Positions 1 to 5,635 of a stretch of 7,037 nucleotides of DNA are shown one piece after another. The stretch is from Alistipes sp. (GTDB lineage Bacteria; Bacteroidota; Bacteroidia; Bacteroidales; Rikenellaceae): assembly GCA_017559615.1 (NCBI GenBank), contig JAFYRB010000099.1, positions 1 to 7,037 of the forward strand, read 5' to 3'. The notes beneath the pieces were generated by a model. The model was not told where the DNA came from. It saw only the letters and a list, made by a program, of their open reading frames with translations, and made no database searches. Every line of letters starts with the position of its first letter. The stretch's first letter is position 1. A program made the position numbers and the translations under genes.

Positions 1-90
1 AACGGCGGACCTGCACAAAAACACGTGGTCATTCGACATATCCTTGAATGCCACTAAACGATAATTCTCTGGATGAATACCCTTTTTCAT
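1..90 (-). CDS. rpmE2: 50S ribosomal protein L31 type B, N-terminal 30 residues (partial)
   Basis: Reading the minus strand from the ATG at 90-88 gives 30 codons with no stop before the window edge. The protein starts MKKGIHPENYRLVAFKDMSN, which I recognise as the conserved N-terminus of type B (zinc-independent) L31, a large-subunit ribosomal protein of about 80-90 residues. The paired cysteines of the zinc-binding L31 type are absent from this segment; a single Cys lies at residue 26. About two thirds of the gene lies outside the window. The start follows an A-rich leader without a Shine-Dalgarno, usual for Bacteroidota, and a good promoter lies upstream at 137-167. It is transcribed divergently from mqnA. 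Identification rests on recall of the family N-terminus, not on an alignment. Confidence 0.9.
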   Translation of the reverse strand, partial: MKKGIHPENYRLVAFKDMSNDHVFLCRSAV

Positions 91-107
91 TTTCGTCTTT
101 TTGTTAT

Positions 108-130
108 AATTAATATTGCAATAATTAATT
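108..130 (-). repeat. Inverted repeat in the rpmE2 leader / start region
   Basis: The arms AATTAAT (108-114) and ATTAATT (124-130) are perfect inverted repeats around a 9-nt centre that itself contains the palindrome ATTGCAAT. The element begins at the inferred transcription start of rpmE2. It could be a DNA operator or an AU-rich hairpin at the 5' end of the mRNA. AT-richness makes chance palindromes more likely, so function is unproven. Confidence 0.45.
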
Positions 131-136
131 CGGCGG

Positions 137-167
137 CAAAGGTAACACTTATTTTTTAATTTGCAAC
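137..167 (-). promoter_or_regulatory. Bacteroidota-type promoter of rpmE2
   Basis: On the minus strand a -7 element TACCTTTG (144-137) is preceded, after 19 bp, by GTTG (167-164) as the -33 element. This fits the Bacteroidota sigma-ABfr consensus TTTG-N19-21-TAnnTTTG. Transcription should start near 130, giving a leader of about 40 nt before the ATG at 90. Confidence 0.75.
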
Positions 168-237
168 ACCTCGCACAATCTTTTTTTCGTTTCGATACAT
201 TATTATATATAATGAACATCACTTTTTTTGCCATTTT

Positions 238-269
238 TTTGCTTCGGAAGATTTTTTGTACTACCTTTG
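238..269 (+). promoter_or_regulatory. Bacteroidota-type promoter of mqnA
   Basis: TTTG at 238-241 (-33) and TACCTTTG at 262-269 (-7) are separated by 20 bp, an excellent match to TTTG-N19-21-TAnnTTTG. Transcription should begin near 276. The roughly 60-nt leader ends in an A/C-rich stretch before the start codon, typical of Bacteroidota translation initiation without a Shine-Dalgarno. Confidence 0.8.
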
Positions 270-334
270 CACTGATATTGTGGCATCGAGGAGTGCCGCA
301 AAAAGTCTAACCAATAACAACAACAGTATGGACG

Positions 335-1105
335 ATGGCTATCATTCCTACAATAACAGCCGTATCGTATCTCAATACGATACCATTCGTCTATGGACTC
401 CAGCACGCAGATAACCTTCGTGCCGATTTGTTGTTGGCTCCACCAGCCGAGTGTGCAAAGAACTATATCGAGGGTAAGGCAGATATCGCCCTACTCCCTG
501 CGGCTGTGGTACCCGAACTCAAGCAGACAAACATCATTACCGACTACTGCATTGGCGCTGTGGGCGCTGTGCGCACCGTAACCGTAATGTCGAATACGCC
601 TATTGGTCGTGTGAAGCGTATATGGCTCGATGCTCACTCACGCACATCGGTGCAGTTGTGTGGCTATTTGGCAAAGCATAAGTGGCATATCGAGCCAGAG
701 TGGTTGCATATGCCCGACTACGCCGTTGTGGAGCAGGTCAAGGAGGGTGACGCATTCCTTCTTATTGGCGACAAGGTGTTTGGCTACGAGGGAAGATTTG
801 CATACACCTATGACCTTGCCATCGAGTGGCGCGAGATTACGAAGTTGCCTTTTGCCTTCGCGGTATGGGTGGCACGTAAGGGTGTACCTTATGAGATTAC
901 CGACGAGTTGCAGCGTGCCTTGACCTTTGGCGTAGAGCATATCTGGGAGGCTGTGTCGGAGTCGCGCTATATGGGCGCAGATGGTGGCATCACGGCCTAC
1001 GACTACCTCACACGTAACATAGATTTCATTCTCGACGACGAGAAACATAAAGCACTTAAGAAGTTCTGGGACGCCGGCATAAGGATAGTCCCCCGATCCT
1101 ATTAA
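335..1105 (+). CDS. mqnA: Chorismate dehydratase MqnA (futalosine menaquinone pathway)
   Basis: The 256-residue protein matches MqnA, which dehydrates chorismate to 3-[(1-carboxyvinyl)oxy]benzoate, the first committed step of the futalosine route to menaquinone; it is cytoplasmic. Family hallmarks read directly: VSYLNTIPFVYGL (residues 10-22), the PPAECA..EGKADIALLPAA block (36-57), HSRTSVQL (101-108) in the ligand-binding cleft of this periplasmic-binding-protein-like fold, DAFLLIGD (139-146), and YDLAIEW..ITKLPFAFAVWVA (159-180). Length agrees with the family (about 250-290). The start at 335 is favoured because an in-frame TAA at 308-310 excludes upstream starts. No other mqn gene is present, so the pathway must be completed elsewhere. 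No T-run terminator follows, suggesting read-through into corA. Confidence 0.93.
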   Translation: MAIIPTITAVSYLNTIPFVYGLQHADNLRADLLLAPPAECAKNYIEGKADIALLPAAVVPELKQTNIITDYCIGAVGAVRTVTVMSNTPIGRVKRIWLDAHSRTSVQLCGYLAKHKWHIEPEWLHMPDYAVVEQVKEGDAFLLIGDKVFGYEGRFAYTYDLAIEWREITKLPFAFAVWVARKGVPYEITDELQRALTFGVEHIWEAVSESRYMGADGGITAYDYLTRNIDFILDDEKHKALKKFWDAGIRIVPRSY

Positions 1106-1106
1106 A

Positions 1107-1217
1107 GAGGTCGTGCGAGGTGTCCTCATAAGACACAGCAATATCGCTCGGCTTCTTACCTCCGACCTATGGGGCGTTCATTGTATTCCGCCCCAAAGTA
1201 AGGCCCCGATGAAGGGC
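1107..1217 (+). promoter_or_regulatory. Potentially structured RNA spacer between mqnA and corA
   Basis: This stretch has no convincing gene and is about 55% GC by hand count, whereas the promoter-bearing spacer at 4247-4397 is about 19% GC. It holds several complementary segments. AGGTCG (1108-1113) pairs with CGACCT (1163-1168). CGAG (1116-1119) pairs with CTCG (1147-1150), stacked on GTGTC/GACAC (1120-1124 and 1132-1136). TGGGGCG (1170-1176) pairs with CGCCCCA (1189-1195), and GCCC (1203-1206) with GGGC (1214-1217). GGGGC can alternatively pair with GCCCC at 1203-1207. I do not recognise a known riboswitch class, and the fold was judged by eye only. Confidence 0.4.
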
Positions 1218-1245
1218 AAAGTTGAATAAAAAGAATAAAACTTTT

Positions 1246-1251
1246 AGGAGG
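1246..1251 (+). promoter_or_regulatory. Strong Shine-Dalgarno of corA
   Basis: AGGAGG ends 4 nt before the corA ATG at 1256-1258. It is the only full-strength Shine-Dalgarno among the gene starts in this window; the others have A-rich leaders, as is normal in Bacteroidota. It fixes the corA start and could be a target for masking by the upstream RNA. Confidence 0.7.
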
Positions 1252-1255
1252 AGAT

Positions 1256-2209
1256 ATGATTACTATCTATCTTAAGCAATACAACAAGATTATCCGCAAT
1301 GCCGATACCGAGCTTTTCGACGAGCTCGGCTTCGATGATATTCTCTGGATCGACCTTCTCGAGCCTACAATCAAGGAGCAGAAGGCCGTAGAAAATTTTA
1401 TGGAGTTGAGCCTGCAGACCAAGCAGCAGGTCGAGGAGATTGAGGCTACGGCGAAATACTCCGAGACCGAGAATGCTATTATCTCGAACTCTAACTTCTT
1501 TGTGCCACAGGGCGATTCGTTCACCGTGGAGCCTGTATCGTTCATCATCTCGAACGAGGGTGTGTTGGTGTCGATGCGTCAGGCGGAGTTTCGCACCTTC
1601 CGCGAGGCGGAGAAGCGTCTGCAGATGAACTACCGCTCCTACTCAACGGGTTACCACATCCTCATCTCGTTGCTCGAGGTGCGTATCGACTACGATGCCG
1701 ACCTTGTGGAGATGGTAGGTAAGCAGGTTGCTGCCGTAAGTAAGGAGATTAGCGGTGGTTCGAAGATTGACAAGGAGGTACTCTACCGTATCAATGCCTT
1801 GCAGGAGAACACTATGTTGCTCCGCGAGAATATCTTCGACCGTCAGCGTGTACTCTCGAGCATCTTGCGCTCGGAGCGCTTTCCAAATGATATCTACCCA
1901 CGCTTGCAGCTGATGATTAAGGACGTTAACTCACTTATCAGCCACGCCGACTTCAGCTTCCAGCGTTTGGACTATATTCAGGATGCGGCACTCGGTCTTA
2001 TCAACATCGAGCAGAACGAGATTGTAAAGATATTCTCCGTGGCTGCGGTTATCTTTATGCCTGCAACGTTGGTGGCAAGTATGTATGGTATGAACTTTAA
2101 GTTTATGCCCGAGCTTCAGTGGGAGTATGGTTACTTATGGGCCATAGCGTTGATGCTTATTGTATCGGGCTTCACCTTCTGGTTCTTCAAATTTAAGAAG
2201 TGGCTATAG
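1256..2209 (+). CDS. corA: CorA-family magnesium/divalent cation transporter
   Basis: The 317-residue protein is a CorA-type 2-TM-GxN channel that carries Mg2+ (some members Co2+ or Ni2+) across the inner membrane as a homopentamer. The signature YGMNF is at 277-281, at the end of TM1 (about 257-276), followed by the canonical periplasmic loop MPEL.W..GY (288-297) and TM2 (about 295-312). A basic tail, KFKKWL, follows. The soluble N-terminal part (1 to about 240) has the long charged helices that form the cytoplasmic funnel. Length is normal for the family. The start is set by the Shine-Dalgarno AGGAGG. No TAnnTTTG promoter is visible in the 150-nt gap after mqnA, so co-transcription with mqnA is likely. 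A hairpin terminator follows 25 nt after the stop. Confidence 0.95.
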   Translation: MITIYLKQYNKIIRNADTELFDELGFDDILWIDLLEPTIKEQKAVENFMELSLQTKQQVEEIEATAKYSETENAIISNSNFFVPQGDSFTVEPVSFIISNEGVLVSMRQAEFRTFREAEKRLQMNYRSYSTGYHILISLLEVRIDYDADLVEMVGKQVAAVSKEISGGSKIDKEVLYRINALQENTMLLRENIFDRQRVLSSILRSERFPNDIYPRLQLMIKDVNSLISHADFSFQRLDYIQDAALGLINIEQNEIVKIFSVAAVIFMPATLVASMYGMNFKFMPELQWEYGYLWAIALMLIVSGFTFWFFKFKKWL

Positions 2210-2234
2210 CCCTATAGGCGACACGATATAACAA

Positions 2235-2271
2235 AACCCCAGATGCGTAAAGACATCTGGGGTTACTTTTT
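2235..2271. terminator. Bidirectional intrinsic terminator between corA and the minus-strand lipoprotein gene
   Basis: The stem AACCCCAGATG (2235-2245) pairs perfectly over 11 bp with CATCTGGGGTT (2254-2264), with an 8-nt loop. A T-run follows on the plus strand (2267-2271). On the minus strand the hairpin is followed by TTTTGTT, so it can serve both convergent transcription units. Confidence 0.9.
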
Positions 2272-2302
2272 CGTGGGGATGGGCGGGCAAAATAGATGCC
2301 AA

Positions 2303-2572
2303 CTACTCCTCATAAAACTCCTCCGACTCTGGCTCCACCACCTCGCAACTATTGAGAGTACCACTCGAGAGATTCTCATATCCAATGACACGTGGGCGTG
2401 GCAGACGTGTAGTTGGAACTATCGGGCGACGCTTGATGGGTTTTGTTGGGAGTAGTCCTTGTTCCTTATCTCCTCCTGGAAATGGAGATTCTACATTATC
2501 CATCGCCGCCTCACACGACACCGCAACAATGGCTATGATAGCCACGATTATAAATCCTATAATTCGCTTCAT
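2303..2572 (-). CDS. Small putative lipoprotein of unknown function (89 aa)
   Basis: I do not recognise a family. The protein has a lipoprotein-like signal: KR at residues 2-3, a hydrophobic stretch 4-18, then VAVSC with Cys20 as a plausible lipidation site, although the lipobox lacks the usual Leu at -3. The mature part is about 70 residues. It has a basic, proline-rich middle (about 43-60, including PIKRRPIVP and RLPRPR), a Gly/Ser/Asn segment, a second Cys at about 76 and a strongly acidic tail (EPESEEFYEE). The start lies 9 nt after the stop of the upstream TPR regulator gene, with GTGAGA nearby as a weak ribosome site, so the two are almost certainly co-transcribed. The bidirectional terminator lies about 40 nt downstream. 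Low complexity leaves some doubt, but operon position and the signal sequence argue it is real. Confidence 0.65.
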   Translation of the reverse strand: MKRIIGFIIVAIIAIVAVSCEAAMDNVESPFPGGDKEQGLLPTKPIKRRPIVPTTRLPRPRVIGYENLSSGTLNSCEVVEPESEEFYEE

Positions 2573-2581
2573 AATCTCACT

Positions 2582-4246
2582 CTATTTTTCCGATAGCGCC
2601 GCGATAATAATCTCACTATCAGCTATATTCGCACTCTTAATCTTCTGTTTGATATTATATCTCATTTTAGATACCGACACAGGATCGCTATCCATAAATA
2701 TCGCTATCGCACGATTCGAGAATCCCGCGAGGAGGTACAACGTCACACGTGTATCACGCTCGCTGAGGCGTGGCATCTCCCTACGCAACTTCTCCATCGC
2801 ACCATCACGGTACTTGTTCACCGTAGCCTCAAGCTCCTGAATACGCTCCTCATCGCCCTTGATAGCCTCGATGGTCGCTATGAACTTATTGTATATCACA
2901 CTCTTGGAGCGCGACGTACCCTCGTGGTCGTAGTAGATGTCGCAGAGTTCGTTAAGTTCATTGAACCTATCACGATAGAGCGCACCCACAGATGCCGACA
3001 TCTCCTGTGGCAACATCTTCAACGTATCCTGAAGTTCGCCCACGGCAGCGATATAGCGCTCCAGCTCCTCGTTCTTACGCTTCAGGCGGCGCACGACAAA
3101 CAACACAAACGCCACAACGATAATGGCAACAGCGATGAATATCAGTGTATTACGCTGCGCCACAAGTTCTCTTTCGCGACGCTCCGACGACAGGCTCTCA
3201 CGCAAGGCATCGAGCTGAATATTTAGCACAGGCTGCTCCAGCACCTCCAACATCAGTGCATCCTGCGAGTTTTTACTACGCTCCTGCCACACAAGAGCAT
3301 TCTTCGCATCACCACCATTGCGGTAGACAATATATCGTGCATACTCTATATCTGCCCACTCCACATCCTCCATCTCCTCGGCCTCGTCCAACATTCGTAG
3401 CGCCTCGTCCATAGCACCTCGATGTGACAGGTACATAGCCTTCACAGCATAGTAGTGCGACTGACCATAGAGCAACGCATCGTGCGTGTCGAACATCTCA
3501 AGCAACGCACCACACGCCTCGTAGTCATCCATATAAATCGACAACTCAAGCATCTCGTGCAGCACCGCACATACGAAATCCTTACGTCCGCTCTCGATGC
3601 CATACTCCAGAGCCTCCGAAAGATAGCCTCGGGCGCTCTCGAAATCACGCATCTGAATCTCCGTAGCTCCCATATCATAGAGCAGACTATAGTAGTGATA
3701 CTCAAGATTTTGCGCCTCGAAATAATGCCTTGCCTCGGCGTATGAGTTTAGGGCATTGGCAAAGAGACAACCATCGTTATAGATATCACCCTTTGTGCGA
3801 TGCACAAGGGCCAACAACTTCCCATTCTCGCACTCCGCAAGCGACACCTCGGCCTCCTCAAGCATCAGCATCGCCTCGGCCAACTCGCCCTGCATACGCT
3901 TCACAAGTGCGTGTTGATATAGGGCTCGGGCGCGCTCCGCGTGGTCATCACTCTCGAGGTAGTACTCCGCCATAGCACGTGTGAGCGTGTCACTATCCGA
4001 GTCGATGTAGTTGTGATACATCGTCTCGCTATACACCAGCGCATAACGCGCCTTACTGCGGTTGCCACGAATCTCATCGCGCGGAATGCTACGCATAACA
4101 TCGAGAGCCTCCGCGGGATTATCCACCGCAATACGCTCGGCATAGTCGATACGCTCGAGATACTCCCCGCGCGTACACCCCACTATCGCGCCACAAACCA
4201 GCAGTAGCGCAACCCTAATGTATGATTTCAACCCTCCGATGCACAT
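2582..4246 (-). CDS. Membrane-spanning TPR protein with cytoplasmic LuxR-like HTH (putative one-component regulator)
   Basis: The 554-residue protein reads in order as follows. An N-terminal export signal has a lipobox-like AIVGC (Cys24). A helical repeat region of TPR type spans about 30-325, with typical segments such as ALNSYAEARHYFEAQN (165-180) and ARGYLSEALEYG (205-216). A single transmembrane helix at about 367-385 is followed by positively charged RRLKRK (386-391). A charged coiled-coil-prone linker spans 392-490. A C-terminal helix-turn-helix at about 490-540 (LSERDTRVTLYLLAGFSNRAIAIFM) resembles the LuxR/GerE-like HTH of Bacteroidota TPR regulators. Positive-inside charge predicts periplasmic TPRs and a cytoplasmic DNA-binding end. 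No kinase or receiver domain is present. This is the architecture of Bacteroidota TPR-TM-HTH regulators (possibly the DUF6377-type group; not verified). Its promoter is at 4272-4303, and it heads a two-gene unit with the small lipoprotein. Confidence 0.85.
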   Translation of the reverse strand: MCIGGLKSYIRVALLLVCGAIVGCTRGEYLERIDYAERIAVDNPAEALDVMRSIPRDEIRGNRSKARYALVYSETMYHNYIDSDSDTLTRAMAEYYLESDDHAERARALYQHALVKRMQGELAEAMLMLEEAEVSLAECENGKLLALVHRTKGDIYNDGCLFANALNSYAEARHYFEAQNLEYHYYSLLYDMGATEIQMRDFESARGYLSEALEYGIESGRKDFVCAVLHEMLELSIYMDDYEACGALLEMFDTHDALLYGQSHYYAVKAMYLSHRGAMDEALRMLDEAEEMEDVEWADIEYARYIVYRNGGDAKNALVWQERSKNSQDALMLEVLEQPVLNIQLDALRESLSSERRERELVAQRNTLIFIAVAIIVVAFVLFVVRRLKRKNEELERYIAAVGELQDTLKMLPQEMSASVGALYRDRFNELNELCDIYYDHEGTSRSKSVIYNKFIATIEAIKGDEERIQELEATVNKYRDGAMEKLRREMPRLSERDTRVTLYLLAGFSNRAIAIFMDSDPVSVSKMRYNIKQKIKSANIADSEIIIAALSEK

Positions 4247-4271
4247 AGCAACAACTATTATATATAATATG

Positions 4272-4303
4272 CAAAGATAGCATTTCTAATGCGAAATAAC
4301 AAA
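4272..4303 (-). promoter_or_regulatory. Promoter of the TPR-HTH regulator gene
   Basis: On the minus strand TTTG (4303-4300) and TATCTTTG (4279-4272) are 20 bp apart, a full Bacteroidota match. The start would be near 4265, leaving a leader of about 20 nt. The spacer between the two elements contains the inverted repeat ATTTC-N6-GAAAT (4282-4297), a possible operator. Confidence 0.75.
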
Positions 4304-4311
4304 TCTTCGAA

Positions 4312-4353
4312 AAATTTGTATTTTTTTAAAAATTTATGGTTAATTGTAAATTT
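4312..4353. repeat. Three AAATTT motifs spaced exactly 18 bp apart
   Basis: AAATTT occurs at 4312-4317, 4330-4335 and 4348-4353. The first two copies lie within the longer match AAAAATTT (4310 and 4328). They sit between the divergent promoters of the TPR regulator and the ROK gene. The region is about 80% AT, so coincidence is possible; the entry records the spacing, not a proven site. Confidence 0.35.
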
Positions 4354-4359
4354 TTTTAT

Positions 4360-4367
4360 TATCTTTG
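4360..4367 (+). promoter_or_regulatory. -7 element of the ROK-GNAT operon promoter
   Basis: TATCTTTG matches TAnnTTTG and lies 30 bp before the ROK start codon, giving a leader of about 24 nt. No clean TTTG is found 19-21 bp upstream; the nearest is TTATGG around 4335-4339. A weak -33 is what one might expect of a promoter that depends on an activator or is tightly regulated. Confidence 0.6.
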
Positions 4368-4397
4368 TATTAGAAACTAAACTTAGCAGATATAAAA

Positions 4398-5627
4398 ATG
4401 ACATCATTAGCAAAGTTTTTTAATATTGATGCTGGCGAGAACCTCAAAGGCATAACACATAAGAACAATATTATTAAGCGCAACATAATTGCCTATATGG
4501 CCATTAACGGCGATAGCACCCTCTCGGAGCTTACACGTGAGCTTCACATCAGCGTGCCTACGATGACCAAACTTGTGCAGGAGCTTGTCGACGACCATAT
4601 CGTTATCGATCTGGGTAAGGTGGAGACTCCTGGAGGTCGCCGCCCTAACGTCTTCGGCTTGGCGAACTCGGCGATATACTTCGCAGGTATCAACGTATCG
4701 CGCGATAATATGACCTTCGTAATCACCGACCTTCAGAATAATATCATCAAGGAGTACACCGACGAGAATTTCGAGTTGGTGGACCGCCCTCAGTGCTTGG
4801 AGCGCATCTGCCAGAGCATCGAGACGTTCATCGCCGAGAGTGGCGTGGATAGAGATAAAATATTGGGCGTGGGAGTATCTATCGTAGGTCGCGTAAACCC
4901 CGAGACAGGTCGCTCGTATAAGTACTTCACATCGTGGGAGGAGCCACTGCGAGATATCATATCGTCGCGCATCGGCATCCGCGTGATGCTTGAGAACGAC
5001 ACCCGCGCACGTTGCTTCGCGGAGTACACAACCGGTAAGTCGAAGAACGAGAGCAACGTCATCTACCTACATATGGGACGTGGTGTGGCAATCGGTATTG
5101 TTATCGACGGCAAGCTCTACTACGGCAACAATGGCTTTGCGGGCGAGTTCGGACATATCCCATTCTTCGACAACGAGATTATCTGTGCGTGTGGCAAGAA
5201 GGGATGTCTTGAGACCGAGGTATCGGGTATCGCCGTGGAGGAGAAGATTGTGCAACTCATTAAGAATGGCGTAAATACACGTCTGCGCGAGATGTATGAC
5301 CGTGGCGAAAGCATCCATATCAACGACATCATCGCTGCGGCACGTAACGACGATAACCTCTCGATTGAGCTTATCGAGGAGGTGGGCGAGAAGGTCGGCA
5401 AGGCTGTCGCATTCCTTATCAACACCTTCAATCCCGAGACCGTTATCGTGGGCGGTAACCTCGCCTTGGCGGGAGAGTATCTTATGCTTCCACTAAAGTC
5501 GGCAACGAGCAAATATTCGCTCAACCTCGTATATAAGGATACGAAGTTCCGCGTGTCGAAGATGACCGACAGCGCAAATGCGTGGGGCGTGGCGATGCTT
5601 ATCCGCAACAAGATTATCGGACTATAA
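4398..5627 (+). CDS. ROK-family transcriptional regulator (NagC/Mlc/XylR-like)
   Basis: The 409-residue protein has an N-terminal winged helix-turn-helix (about 22-90), with recognition-helix region ISVPTMTKLVQELVDDHIV (51-69) and wing GGRRPNVFGL (79-88), followed by a complete ROK domain. Visible ROK features are END (199-201) containing the catalytic-type Asp201, the glycine motif GRGVAIGIV (227-235), and GEFGH (249-253). The zinc site CACGKKGCLE (263-272) would be ligated with His253. The phosphate-binding DxGxT motif of sugar kinases is degenerate here (NVSRD, 99-103), as in NagC/Mlc repressors, so it probably binds a sugar without phosphorylating it. The ligand cannot be read from sequence, and no sugar catabolic gene is adjacent. 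It is divergent from the TPR regulator and 8 nt upstream of a GNAT gene. The start is well placed 30 bp after the -7 element. Confidence 0.92.
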   Translation: MTSLAKFFNIDAGENLKGITHKNNIIKRNIIAYMAINGDSTLSELTRELHISVPTMTKLVQELVDDHIVIDLGKVETPGGRRPNVFGLANSAIYFAGINVSRDNMTFVITDLQNNIIKEYTDENFELVDRPQCLERICQSIETFIAESGVDRDKILGVGVSIVGRVNPETGRSYKYFTSWEEPLRDIISSRIGIRVMLENDTRARCFAEYTTGKSKNESNVIYLHMGRGVAIGIVIDGKLYYGNNGFAGEFGHIPFFDNEIICACGKKGCLETEVSGIAVEEKIVQLIKNGVNTRLREMYDRGESIHINDIIAAARNDDNLSIELIEEVGEKVGKAVAFLINTFNPETVIVGGNLALAGEYLMLPLKSATSKYSLNLVYKDTKFRVSKMTDSANAWGVAMLIRNKIIGL

Positions 5628-5635
5628 ACGCGCCG

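Noticed and set aside
282..297. Small hairpin GGCA/TGCC in the mqnA leader
   Set aside because: Only 4 bp with an 8-nt loop; too weak to report as a structure.
328..414. Out-of-frame ATG 7 nt before mqnA opening a 28-codon ORF that overlaps mqnA
   Set aside because: No ribosome site or family resemblance was seen, and its extent is short enough to be chance. The mqnA frame from 335 is clearly the coding one.
1113..1123. GTGCGAGGTGT shared between the minus strand upstream of the rpmE2 promoter (168-178) and the mqnA-corA spacer
   Set aside because: An 11-base match between two points in 7 kb on either strand is expected several times by chance.
1170..1195. GGGGCG/CGCCCC hairpin as an intrinsic terminator for mqnA
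   Set aside because: The stem is good but is followed by AAGTAAGG with no T-run, so it does not look like an intrinsic terminator.
1169..1201. Ten-codon ORF (MGRSLYSAPK) over the hairpin upstream of corA, a possible leader peptide
   Set aside because: No ribosome site, too short to judge, and no regulatory codon run. It is equally explained as chance within the structured spacer.
2352..2840. 162-aa plus-strand open frame over the lipoprotein and the end of the TPR gene
   Set aside because: It lies antisense to a coherent two-gene unit, has no promoter, and its sequence looks like a mirror of the opposite-strand codons.
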